This document shows, one piece after another, positions 25,103 through 33,605 of a DNA stretch of 64,000 nucleotides. The notes below the pieces were generated by a model. That model was given only the letters and a program-made list of their open reading frames with translations, made no database searches and was not told where the DNA came from. The DNA comes from Paenibacillus xylanivorans (lineage in GTDB: Bacteria; Bacillota; Bacilli; Paenibacillales; Paenibacillaceae). The stretch covers positions 239,073 to 303,072 of the forward strand of contig NZ_LITU01000050.1 of NCBI RefSeq assembly GCF_001280595.1, written 5' to 3'. Made by a program: the position numbers and the translations under genes. Positions within the stretch are counted from its first letter, which is position 1. Every line of letters begins with the position of its first letter.

Positions 25103-26239
25103 ATGAGTACGGTAGACCGTATCTTAGATAAAGCCCTTCGGGGCGAACGTTTGGACTTGGAAGACACGATTCAGCTCTTTGAATCGAATGAAGTAGACAA
25201 AATCGGGGCAGCCGCCAATGTGATTGTAAAACGCATGCACCCCGAACCATACAGAACATTTGTAATTGGGCGTAACGTCAACTACACGAACGTGTGTGAT
25301 GTGTACTGCCGTTTTTGTGCTTTCTACCGCAGACCTGGTTCTGACGAAGGATATGTACTTCCCGATGAAGTCATTTTCCAGAAGATTAAAGAAACCGAAG
25401 ACGTGAACGGTACCGAGATTCTGATGCAAGGTGGAACGAATCCGAATCTGCCGTTTAGCTATTACACTGACCTGCTCAAAGCAATCAAGGAGCGTTTCCC
25501 TAATATTACGATGCACTCCTTCTCTCCGGCCGAAATTATGAAAATGGTTGAAGTGTCCGACGGTCTTACTCTGGAAGAAGTTGTACGTGCGATTCACGAA
25601 GCGGGACTGGATTCCCTGCCTGGGGGTGGTGCCGAAATCCTGGATGACCGTACACGCCGCAAAATCAGCCGTCTGAAAGGCTCATGGCGCGATTGGATGG
25701 ACGTTATGCAGACAGCTCACCGTATCGGTATGAACACAACGGCAACGATGGTTATCGGCCTTGGTGAAACGATGGAAGAGCGCGCATTGCATCTGCTTCG
25801 TGTACGTGAAGCTCAAGATGAGTGCATTGCGAACAAGTATGATTCCGAAGGATTCCTGGCATTTATTCCTTGGACATTCCAACCGGATAATACGAACCTG
25901 AAGCTGGAGCGTCAGACACCGGAAGAGTACCTGAAGACAGTAGCGATCAGTCGACTGGTACTCGACAACATCAAGAACATCCAATCCTCATGGGTAACCA
26001 TGGGACCTGAAGTCGGCAAAAAATCACTCGAATTTGGCTGCAATGACTTTGGTAGCACCATGATTGAAGAGAATGTGGTATCTGCTGCAGGTGCGACGTA
26101 CAAAGTCAACATTAGTTCGATTACGCAACTGATTCGGGAGTCGGGCTATATTCCGGCGCAGCGTAACACAAGATATGATATCCTGCGCACGTTTGATGAA
26201 GAAAACGCCATTCATGAAGATTTCGTAATGCAGAACTAA
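25103..26239 (+). CDS. mqnC: Cyclic dehypoxanthinyl futalosine synthase
   Basis: A 378-residue radical SAM enzyme of the futalosine menaquinone pathway. The iron-sulfur cysteines are in VCDVYCRFCAFY (CxxxCxxC), and the MqnC-type segments SPAEIMKMVEVSDGLTLEE, LPGGGAEILDDRTRRKIS and TMVIGLGET are present. It cyclises dehypoxanthinyl futalosine. The other mqn genes are not in this window, so the pathway must be completed elsewhere or this copy is dispersed. The ATG at 25103 follows GAGGGAGG; an upstream in-frame ATG has no site. Confidence 0.93.
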   Translation: MSTVDRILDKALRGERLDLEDTIQLFESNEVDKIGAAANVIVKRMHPEPYRTFVIGRNVNYTNVCDVYCRFCAFYRRPGSDEGYVLPDEVIFQKIKETEDVNGTEILMQGGTNPNLPFSYYTDLLKAIKERFPNITMHSFSPAEIMKMVEVSDGLTLEEVVRAIHEAGLDSLPGGGAEILDDRTRRKISRLKGSWRDWMDVMQTAHRIGMNTTATMVIGLGETMEERALHLLRVREAQDECIANKYDSEGFLAFIPWTFQPDNTNLKLERQTPEEYLKTVAISRLVLDNIKNIQSSWVTMGPEVGKKSLEFGCNDFGSTMIEENVVSAAGATYKVNISSITQLIRESGYIPAQRNTRYDILRTFDEENAIHEDFVMQN

Positions 26240-26264
26240 TATCTATTTTAACCTATGCCACTCT

Positions 26265-26358
26265 GACGAATTGAATTGATAAGGTCAATTCGTCGGTTTG
26301 GATATGAAGTCCGTTGATTACTCTTTCTAAGGGGAATCGGCGGACTTTTTAATTTTTC
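26265..26358 (+). terminator. Two tandem hairpins ending the mqnC transcript
   Basis: First hairpin: perfect arms gacgaattga (26265-26274) and tcaattcgtc (26285-26294). Second: aagtccg (26307-26313) and cggactt (26341-26347) followed by a T-rich stretch. The second is the better terminator. Confidence 0.8.
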
Positions 26359-26490
26359 TTCACACCAAGCGAATATCCACAGATCATCAAACAGTACATA
26401 TTACGCATTTGGCGATATTTTATATTGAAATTGAACTGTTACAATGAAAGGGCACGTGAGTAAGCAGACATGCTGGGAAGGGGCAGGCTG

Positions 26491-27465
26491 ATGAAAACAA
26501 GAAGACTTGGAAAGACGGGACTGGAAGTACCTGTATTAAGCTTTGGTGCATCCTCTTTAGGTTCGGTATTTCGTGATATTGACCAAGGTGAGGGTGTTCG
26601 AACGGTTCACGCTGCCGTAGATGCAGGGATGAATTATATAGATGTTTCGCCCTATTATGGATTAACGAAAGCCGAATTTGTGCTTGGAGAAGCCATCCGC
26701 AGTTTGCCACGCAGCTCATTTACGTTGTCGACCAAGGCTGGACGTTATGGGGAGAATGCATTTGATTTTTCACGTAAGCGGATACATGATAGTGTACAAG
26801 AGAGTCTGGATCGACTTCATACCGATTATATCGATATCCTGTTTCTGCATGACATTGAGTTTGTCCCGGCCGAAATTATTATTGAAGAAGCTTTCCCAAC
26901 CTTACTCCGCCTGAAAGAGCAGGGGGTAATCCGCCATGCAGGTATTTGTGGATTACCGCTGCCGTTATTCGAAAAGGTACTGCCACAGATTGATGCTGAC
27001 GCGATCATCTCCTATTGTCATTACGCATTGAATGACACTTCACTGCTGTCCTTACTGCCGCTTTTGGAAAAGAAAGAAATTGGCCTTGTGAATGCTTCGC
27101 CTCTATCCATGGGCTTATTAAGCACAAGAAGCACTCCTGCCTGGCACCCCGCAGATGATCGGGTGAAGCAAGTCTGTCTGCAAGCAGCACGGTTCTGCGC
27201 GGAACAGGGCAGTGATATTGCGAAGCTTGCCGTGCAATTTGCAACTGCCAATGAACGGATTCCAACGACACTGGTCAGTAGTGCAAACGAGCATAATATC
27301 CGTAACAATGCAGCCTGGATTGAAGAACCACTAGACCAGGAACTGTTATCGGAGGTGCTACGTATTTTGGCTCCAATTCATAATGAGAGCTGGGCCAGCG
27401 GCCGCCCTGAATATAACATTGAACATAACATGAAATCACAAGCATCAAAGGGGGAACAGGAATGA
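26491..27465 (+). CDS. Aldo/keto reductase, sugar-dehydrogenase-like
   Basis: A 324-residue aldo/keto reductase (TIM barrel, NAD(P)-dependent). The catalytic tetrad region is readable: Asp and Tyr in YIDVSPYYG, Lys in LSTKAGRYG, and a His in ILFLHDIEF. The sequence resembles L-galactose or L-fucose dehydrogenase-type AKRs. It overlaps the next gene, a zinc alcohol dehydrogenase, by four bases (ATGA), so the two probably act in one oxidation pathway for a hexose or its lactone. The ATG at 26491 follows GGAAGGGG with 8-base spacing. Confidence 0.88.
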   Translation: MKTRRLGKTGLEVPVLSFGASSLGSVFRDIDQGEGVRTVHAAVDAGMNYIDVSPYYGLTKAEFVLGEAIRSLPRSSFTLSTKAGRYGENAFDFSRKRIHDSVQESLDRLHTDYIDILFLHDIEFVPAEIIIEEAFPTLLRLKEQGVIRHAGICGLPLPLFEKVLPQIDADAIISYCHYALNDTSLLSLLPLLEKKEIGLVNASPLSMGLLSTRSTPAWHPADDRVKQVCLQAARFCAEQGSDIAKLAVQFATANERIPTTLVSSANEHNIRNNAAWIEEPLDQELLSEVLRILAPIHNESWASGRPEYNIEHNMKSQASKGEQE

Positions 27466-28475
27466 GAGCGGTTATTTGTGAAGAAATAAATCGTTTGGCA
27501 TTGCGAGACATAGCTGAACCCGAAAGAACCGAGAACCAGGCGTTGGTTACCATCCGACGAATTGGAATTTGCGGAACAGATCTGCATGCCTACAGAGGCA
27601 ATCAGCCATTTTTCACTTATCCCCGTGTACTGGGTCATGAGCTTGCAGGAATTATTGAAGAGATCGGGCCCAATGAGGCGGGCCTGAAGCCTGGAGATCA
27701 GGTGAGTATTATTCCATATTTGCATTGTGGTCATTGCATTGCTTGCCGATCGGGAAAAACGAATTGTTGTGTGTCCATGCAGGTGATGGGTGTACATGTG
27801 GACGGTGGTATGCGGGAGAGAATCGTTGTGCCTGTTTCGCACTTGCTCCAAGCCGAAGGGCTTACACTGGATGAAACTGCGATGGTAGAACCGCTGAGTA
27901 TTGGTGCTCATGCGATCAGAAGAGCAGGTCTAAGGCCTGGAGATCAGGTGGTTGTCATTGGAGCTGGACCAATTGGTCTTGGCGTGATGGCATTTGCCAA
28001 ACAGGCGGGTGCTCGGGTCATTGCCATTGACCGGAATGAGGACAGACTGGAACTTAGCCGCACGTGGGCGGGAGTGGATGCTTTGGTTCAGGCCAATGAA
28101 CAAGCGGCCCAGCAAGTTGCAGAAATCACGGACGGAGAATATGCGACGGCTGTCTTTGATGCAACAGGAAACATGCATTCGATGAATGATGCCATCCATT
28201 ATGTGGCCCATGGTGGTCAGTTAATCTTTGTTGGACTGGTCAAAGCCGATATTACATTTCATGATCCCGACTTTCACAAGCGGGAGATGAGTATTCTGGG
28301 CAGCCGAAATGCAACGCGGGAAGACTTTGAGCAGGTTATGTCGACCTTGCGGGAGAAGAAATTGAACATGGATGGCTACATTACACACCGAGCGAATTTT
28401 GACCAACTGCCTGATGATATCGACACATGGTTACGACCGGATTCGCATGTAGTGAAAGCGATAGTGGAGTTATAA
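27462..28475 (+). CDS. Zinc-dependent alcohol/sugar dehydrogenase
   Basis: A 337-residue medium-chain dehydrogenase. The catalytic zinc ligands are in GICGTDLHAYRG and GHELAG, the structural zinc in CGHCIACRSGKTNCC, and the NAD(P) Rossmann motif in VVIGAGPIGLGVMAFAK. Family members with this length oxidise polyols or sugar acids (sorbitol, threonine, L-galactonate/L-idonate-like). Coupled to the upstream aldo/keto reductase by ATGA overlap. The substrate is not determined. Confidence 0.88.
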   Translation: MRAVICEEINRLALRDIAEPERTENQALVTIRRIGICGTDLHAYRGNQPFFTYPRVLGHELAGIIEEIGPNEAGLKPGDQVSIIPYLHCGHCIACRSGKTNCCVSMQVMGVHVDGGMRERIVVPVSHLLQAEGLTLDETAMVEPLSIGAHAIRRAGLRPGDQVVVIGAGPIGLGVMAFAKQAGARVIAIDRNEDRLELSRTWAGVDALVQANEQAAQQVAEITDGEYATAVFDATGNMHSMNDAIHYVAHGGQLIFVGLVKADITFHDPDFHKREMSILGSRNATREDFEQVMSTLREKKLNMDGYITHRANFDQLPDDIDTWLRPDSHVVKAIVEL

Positions 28476-28486
28476 ATAAGATGAAC

Positions 28487-28548
28487 AAAAAACTCTCTTT
28501 GATCCTGCACGAATGGTTAACATCCATAGGAATCAGAGAGAGTTTTTG
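28487..28548. terminator. Bidirectional terminator, dehydrogenase / yitT
   Basis: Arms aaaaactctctttgat and atcagagagagttttt with a 29-base loop between two convergent genes. Confidence 0.85.
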
Positions 28549-28572
28549 TTTGCCTAGCCTATAAGAATTAGA

Positions 28573-29478
28573 TTATTTCTCCGGGTTCGTCACAATACCT
28601 GCATGTGGATCAATATGACGCACAATGGATTTGAGCCAGATCATTTCGAGGAAATGAATCTCATAGTAGAGGGCTCCCGGAACGTGTTGGATCCATCCTT
28701 CGGCCAGAGCAGGGTGTCCTGAATCGGTTGAAGAACCCAATATTCCAGGTTCACGGCGCAGCCTTTTACGAATGGCCTTCTCAACTTGGGCGCTTTGTGT
28801 GGTTAAGATACATATTTTGCGCTTGGCTGTGAAACCGCGGAATGCAATATACACCATTTCATAGGCAATGAGATAGGCGATTACCGAATACATCGCTTGA
28901 TCCCAACCAAAGACAACACCAGCAGCAGTTAGAATTAACAAGTTGAGCAGCATGATTATTTTTTCGATAAGCATCCGTTTCCCGCTAAACACACGTTCAG
29001 GTGGACGGGAGGACGGATCACCGATTTCCAGCGTATCCAGTGTCCCACCATACCGCACGACTAGGCCGATTCCTAGTCCGAGACATAATCCGCCAAACAT
29101 GGCGGCAGCCAGCGGATGCTCGACAAGCGGCGGCATGGGATGAAGCACAATGGCACCAATCGAAAAGACAACCAAACCCAGAACAGTGACCAGTACGAAT
29201 TTCTTTTGCACGAGTCTATAGGACAGAAAAATAAACGGAACGTTGAACAAAAACAGGAACAAACCAATCCTCATTTCGGTCCAGTGGGCAAACAACGAAG
29301 AGATGCCCGTAATGCCCCCAATAATAATCTTATTGGGATGTAAAAACAATTCAAGTCCCACGGAGGCCAGAATTCCACCCGCAATCACAAACAATAAATT
29401 CAACATGCGACGGGCTGATGACAATCTGGTCTTGGCGGTTTGTGGCACCGGATTAGCCGATATCAGAGGTGCTTTCAT
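28573..29478 (-). CDS. YitT-family membrane protein
   Basis: A 301-residue protein with five or so membrane helices (DUF161/YitT, residues 25-205) including GGITGISSL and VRYGGTLDTLEIG, followed by a cytosolic DUF2179 domain (about 215-285) with the ICILTTQ strand. YitT proteins are common in Bacilli in several copies; no transport substrate is proven. The ATG follows AGGAGGATGACC. It is not obviously in an operon with khtU, being separated by 110 bases. Confidence 0.88.
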   Translation of the reverse strand: MKAPLISANPVPQTAKTRLSSARRMLNLLFVIAGGILASVGLELFLHPNKIIIGGITGISSLFAHWTEMRIGLFLFLFNVPFIFLSYRLVQKKFVLVTVLGLVVFSIGAIVLHPMPPLVEHPLAAAMFGGLCLGLGIGLVVRYGGTLDTLEIGDPSSRPPERVFSGKRMLIEKIIMLLNLLILTAAGVVFGWDQAMYSVIAYLIAYEMVYIAFRGFTAKRKICILTTQSAQVEKAIRKRLRREPGILGSSTDSGHPALAEGWIQHVPGALYYEIHFLEMIWLKSIVRHIDPHAGIVTNPEK

Positions 29479-29588
29479 AGGTCATCCTCCTTTGTGCGGT
29501 TCCGTGCCATTCTCCCTGGGTTAATCACAGAAAGATCGGCGGTAGAGCCGCAATTACGATACGTTGTCTGTTCTGAACAAACAGGGGG

Positions 29589-30827
29589 TTATCCTTCTTT
29601 CTGTAGCACCTTCGGTTCTTCTTTCTTCTTCCGAGGGTCTTTGAACTTAAATATTTTATCCAATAATCTGAACACGTGTTTGGATTCCTTCGTTAATAAC
29701 GGTCCAAGAATTGCCAGAATGAGTACATATAATGCAGCGAATGGTTGCAGCAGCGGGAGAAGTCCTCCGGCTTTACCCATGTTGGCCATAATGATGGAGA
29801 ATTCACCACGTGACACAATGGTCAAACCAATATTGGCTGATGCTTTCGGTGATAATCCTGCACTGCGTCCAGCGAGCATGCCTGCAAGGAAGTTTCCGAA
29901 TAGTGTGAGCACAACTGCGATCAAAGCAAGCCATACAGCTTCCCCGCCAAGAGCCAGCGGATCGATGGACAAACCAAAGCTGAAGAAGAAGACAGCTCCG
30001 AAGAAATCACGGAATGGCAGAATCAAGTGCTCAATCCGTTTTGCATGTTCCGTCTCAGCCAACACCAAACCAACAAGCAAGGCGCCAATCGCTTCGGCGA
30101 CATGAATGGTTTCGGAGAATCCGGCTACGAGGAACAATGCACCGAAAATCACAAGGGAGAACAACTCATTGGAGCGAATCTTAAGCACCTTGTTGAGCAG
30201 TGGTGTTGCCTTGCGTCCAAGAATAATGACAATGAGCATGAATCCAAGCGCGACGAGTGCGGATACAATGACACCTCCGATGGAGGATGAATCACTGAGC
30301 ACAAGTCCAGACAAGATGGAGATATATACAGCGAGAAATACATCTTCAAACATGATAATTCCGAGAATCATTTCCGTCTCCGGATTCGCTGTTCGTTTCA
30401 GATCAACGAGAACCTTGGCGACGATGGCACTGGATGAAATAGTTGTAATTCCGGCAATGATAAGAGCTTCGGCAGCTGGGAACCCTGAGGCAAAACCAAA
30501 AATCAATCCCAGCGTGAAGTTAATCCCAATATAGATGGAACCGCCAACTGCAATGGATTTACCCGACTTGATTAGACGACCAACCGAGAACTCCAACCCG
30601 AGATAGAAGAGCAGGAACAGAATACCGATTCGCCCCATAAACTCAATAAACGGCTGACTTTCAATAAAACGGAAGTCCAGATGCCAGATCTTCATGGCAT
30701 GAGGTCCAACGGCCATCCCGATCAGGATGTAAAATGGAACGACCGAAAATCTCAGTTTTGCGGATAAGAGTCCGGCTGCTGCAATGAGCACAAGTGCCAG
30801 ACCCACTTCGAATATCAGATGATCCAT
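29589..30827 (-). CDS. khtU: K+/H+ antiporter subunit KhtU (CPA2 family)
   Basis: A 412-residue cation:proton antiporter with about twelve membrane helices. The CPA2-type segments GLEFSVGRLIKSGK, FASGFPAAEALIIAGITTISSSA and the helix with FFFSFGLSID are visible. It ends in a charged Lys/Glu-rich tail. It lies four bases downstream of a TrkA-C-type gene, the same order as khtT-khtU (yhaT-yhaU) in B. subtilis, where the pair exports potassium and is controlled by cyclic-di-AMP. The function here is by this synteny and family. Confidence 0.9.
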   Translation of the reverse strand: MDHLIFEVGLALVLIAAAGLLSAKLRFSVVPFYILIGMAVGPHAMKIWHLDFRFIESQPFIEFMGRIGILFLLFYLGLEFSVGRLIKSGKSIAVGGSIYIGINFTLGLIFGFASGFPAAEALIIAGITTISSSAIVAKVLVDLKRTANPETEMILGIIMFEDVFLAVYISILSGLVLSDSSSIGGVIVSALVALGFMLIVIILGRKATPLLNKVLKIRSNELFSLVIFGALFLVAGFSETIHVAEAIGALLVGLVLAETEHAKRIEHLILPFRDFFGAVFFFSFGLSIDPLALGGEAVWLALIAVVLTLFGNFLAGMLAGRSAGLSPKASANIGLTIVSRGEFSIIMANMGKAGGLLPLLQPFAALYVLILAILGPLLTKESKHVFRLLDKIFKFKDPRKKKEEPKVLQKEG

Positions 30828-30831
30828 CGAC

Positions 30832-31326
30832 TCACCCCCTTCCGGTCAGGAGGAGGGATTTGAATAGCTTTTGCTGATTGCGTTCGCCAACGGCTACTAC
30901 CGTGGATTCTGCACTAATCACTACCTCCGGACCGGGGCTGATATGTTTTTTGTGATTCTTCTCTACAACGGCAATAACCGTTGCCCCTGAGTTTTGACGT
31001 ACGTCCAGTTCACCAATCGATTTACCGATACATCCGTAGGATGGCTCGATTTTGTACCATTCAATAATCAGATCGTCAAACGTTACTTCAATATTTTCAA
31101 GCTGCTTTGGTTTATAGGTCAATCCACCAACGATGGCAGCAATCTGTCTTGCTTCATAGTCATCAAGCGTGATCATGGAGATGCTTTGGTCTGGATCATC
31201 GTACTCAAAATGGTACATTTCCCGGCGACCGTCATCGTGAATAATGACAATAATTTTATCTCCACTGCTCGTTTCAATCTGAAATTTCTTGCCGATTCCC
31301 GGCAAATCTGTTTCGCGTACATCCAT
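30832..31326 (-). CDS. khtT: KhtT, regulatory TrkA-C subunit of the K+/H+ antiporter
   Basis: A 164-residue soluble protein with an N-terminal KhtT-type domain ([15 protein letters not shown]) and a C-terminal RCK_C/TrkA-C domain (about 75-160; [20 protein letters not shown] and VVAVGERNQ). In B. subtilis KhtT binds c-di-AMP and gates KhtU. Translational coupling with khtU is likely given the four-base gap. The ATG follows AAGGAGG. No khtS-like gene is recognisable; the gene upstream encodes an unrelated small membrane protein. Confidence 0.9.
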   Translation of the reverse strand: MDVRETDLPGIGKKFQIETSSGDKIIVIIHDDGRREMYHFEYDDPDQSISMITLDDYEARQIAAIVGGLTYKPKQLENIEVTFDDLIIEWYKIEPSYGCIGKSIGELDVRQNSGATVIAVVEKNHKKHISPGPEVVISAESTVVAVGERNQQKLFKSLLLTGRG

Positions 31327-31633
31327 GGATAGTATGCCTCCTTAAATTGAGGGCTGGCCACAGAAGACAGGCTTATTTCCCGAAAATAGAATGATCTGCT
31401 GCTCTTAGGAACATTAAATGATGCGGGTAAACAGAGCCAGGGACTCCTGACACACAGCCTTGTGTTGTGAATTTTCAATGAAAATGGGGATAACAAAATT
31501 AACAAAATACATGCTAACAAATAAGTGTTGCTAATGAAGCTGATCGATATCTAACATTTGCTAAAAGGGTTATAAGTTATGCACAAGCACACCGTCTTTC
31601 AGACAGAGGTGTCTCCATGCAAAGCAACCACAA
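31327..31633. other. Intergenic region upstream of khtT, nothing recognised
   Basis: About 300 AT-rich bases without a supported gene. The khtT promoter must lie here, but no clear -35/-10 pair was found on the minus strand. Confidence 0.5.
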
Positions 31634-31676
31634 AAATACGGTGTAACGGCTAGTTAAAAGCGTTCACGTATTTTGG
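31634..31676 (-). terminator. Terminator overlapping the end of the small membrane protein gene
   Basis: Arms aaaatacg and cgtatttt (extended by an acgtt-type pairing) on the minus strand, with a short T-rich tail; it overlaps the last codons of the gene starting at 32054. Confidence 0.6.
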
Positions 31677-32054
31677 TGCTATAGGGGTGGGAGATACATA
31701 CATACTGGTGAATTTAATAGGTAGCAGAAATAATCTGCGTTTAAACAGACAAATCAACGGTTTAAAGGGCAGACGCGGTGTAGGAATTCGCAGCATTAGC
31801 AACAAAGCGAGCACAAGAAAGACAGGTTTGTTATGCGTGACCGCAATCAACTTCGACATGACTTGTGGGTATTTGCGAATGGCTGGTTTCTGCTGAGACT
31901 CCAATGTGTGGACAAGCACTTCTTTGTTGGAAGTCGTCTCAACGTTTACCTCGACAGCGGATTCCGACTGCATCGGATTAGGGAAGGACAACGCTTGGAA
32001 TACGCACAAAATGATAATAAAAGCGTAACGGAGTATTCTTGGTTGTTGTCTCAT
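31650..32054 (-). CDS. Small membrane/exported protein of unknown function
   Basis: A 134-residue protein. An N-terminal hydrophobic segment after MRQQPRILRY looks like a signal or first membrane helix, a polar region follows (ESAVEVNVETTSNKE), then a second hydrophobic helix near residue 85 (PVFLVLALLLML) and a basic C-terminal part. The ATG at 32054 follows AAGGGGGA. Its position suggests it could belong with the khtTU transcript, 320 bases away, but a terminator separates them. I do not recognise the family. Confidence 0.55.
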   Translation of the reverse strand: MRQQPRILRYAFIIILCVFQALSFPNPMQSESAVEVNVETTSNKEVLVHTLESQQKPAIRKYPQVMSKLIAVTHNKPVFLVLALLLMLRIPTPRLPFKPLICLFKRRLFLLPIKFTSMYVSPTPIAPKYVNAFN

Positions 32055-32233
32055 TTTGGCTTCCCCCTTTTCCGTGAAACATACTGTTATAAAAATAATA
32101 ACACATTTTTGTCTTAACTCCAAACCAATTGATAATATACTGAGAAATCATGACACGCTTTCCATCAATCCGCTTCGTATATCCCTATCGGCCTTGCCAT
32201 ATACTTTGAACAGGAAGGAAAGGAGTGATTCTT

Positions 32234-33178
32234 ATGGAACTGTTCGCCGTATGGACCGATGTATCAGGGCAGGAGGAAGCGGATCAATTTTATCGTTGTG
32301 TGAAGGAAAAAACCAAAGGTTTACATATAAGCAAAAGAGGATTTCGGCTCACCTTCAAACATAATGACGGAAGAGCGGCCTGGGTATGCAGAGGGAATGA
32401 GAATCACGTTGACTTCCAGCAGTGGCTGCCTCAGATCAGTGATTTGCTGGCCATGGGACTTGCAGATTTCATCATGGATACGCGTGAACGTATTATTGTG
32501 GAAGAGATGATCTCCAAGGCCTGCTCGGTCATGGACGAACATGAGGTGGAGAAGGTGAATAGGATATGCATGCCTTTATTATTCAATGGTGATTTGGATC
32601 AGCCAGGACTGCGAGAACGTCGTCGTACCACCTTGGCCAATGGATTGAAGCAGGACTTGGAGGAGGTTCATTTTTTTCACCTTGAAGGCATTATGAATTT
32701 CCGAATTCGGCAATATAAGCAGGAGCTTCATGAGCTGGTAGAATATGCGCTGGATGAATTCTGGATGGATCGTCAATACGAAGAATTTATGGGGCTGCTC
32801 AAATATTTTGTATTCTTTCAGGAGGCGAAAGTACCTCTTGTCCATTTGATTCACAAAGGTTTGCATGAATTTCAGGTATTGGATGCTGCGCTTAATGTGT
32901 TGCCCGTTCAAAAGGATGAACAGGTCGTCGTGGAGATGCCAGGACTTGAATTGGAAATGGATATCGAAGATATGATTGTGAGTACGCTGATCTCCATCTC
33001 GCCTGAAAAAGTCATGCTGCATACGCGCACTCCAGATCTGCCCATCATTTCTACGATCCGTCAGATCTTTGAGGACAAGGTGCAATTATGTCATCATTGC
33101 CCCGAGTGTGAAGTGCTGCGCTCCGGATTGTTGACAGGTCTTGACGCAAGTGATCTCGGCAATTATAATAACTGTTGA
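32234..33178 (+). CDS. ytxC: YtxC-like sporulation protein
   Basis: A 314-residue soluble protein matching the YtxC family (putative sporulation protein): mostly alpha-helical middle (LHELVEYALDEFWMDRQYEEF) and a Cys/His-rich C-terminus (CHHCPECEVLRSG). In B. subtilis ytxC lies upstream of thrS, and the same order with a T-box between is found here. The molecular role is not known. The ATG at 32234 follows AAAGGAG. Confidence 0.85.
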   Translation: MELFAVWTDVSGQEEADQFYRCVKEKTKGLHISKRGFRLTFKHNDGRAAWVCRGNENHVDFQQWLPQISDLLAMGLADFIMDTRERIIVEEMISKACSVMDEHEVEKVNRICMPLLFNGDLDQPGLRERRRTTLANGLKQDLEEVHFFHLEGIMNFRIRQYKQELHELVEYALDEFWMDRQYEEFMGLLKYFVFFQEAKVPLVHLIHKGLHEFQVLDAALNVLPVQKDEQVVVEMPGLELEMDIEDMIVSTLISISPEKVMLHTRTPDLPIISTIRQIFEDKVQLCHHCPECEVLRSGLLTGLDASDLGNYNNC

Positions 33179-33228
33179 TCCATGATTTATTAGAAGTTGT
33201 AATGGAACAATTAGCAAAAGCGTTGACA

Positions 33229-33515
33229 AAGACAAGAACCATACGCACGGTCGGTGCAGAGAGAGGGAACCAGGCTGAAATTTCCTCCGGATGCCACGTT
33301 TGGTTTACCCCTTTGTAGCTGCAGTTTTGAAAATGGATATGAAGATTGCCTCTATTATACAGGTAGTCATCCATGAGTAAGGATCTGCCGGGTCATGCCC
33401 GTTACCGTCATGCCAATGAGGGCTGTACTTCCAATATGGATGAAGCAGCTGAATTAGGGTGGAACCACGAGAGTATACAACACTCGTCCCTTTGCCGGGA
33501 CGGGTGTTTTTTGCG
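33229..33515 (+). ncRNA. Threonyl T-box leader of thrS
   Basis: The signature T-box sequence agggtggaaccacg is at 33456-33469, followed by the terminator. Upstream, gcagagagaggg opens a Stem I that closes with tagctgca. On its 3' side the codon ACC (33307-33309) sits at the expected specifier position, matching threonine. Uncharged tRNA-Thr would pair with it and with the T-box to prevent termination and turn on thrS. Confidence 0.95.
33479..33512 (+). terminator. T-box terminator
   Basis: Arms acactcgtccc and gggacgggtgt around a 6-base loop, followed by six T residues. Confidence 0.93.
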
Positions 33516-33605
33516 TTCCTTTGCAAAAATCGCAGGAACAGCAATAGATTATCCATCCATGATCATGTATGGACAGAGGTTGAATTTACAGGAGGAATGA
33601 GACAA

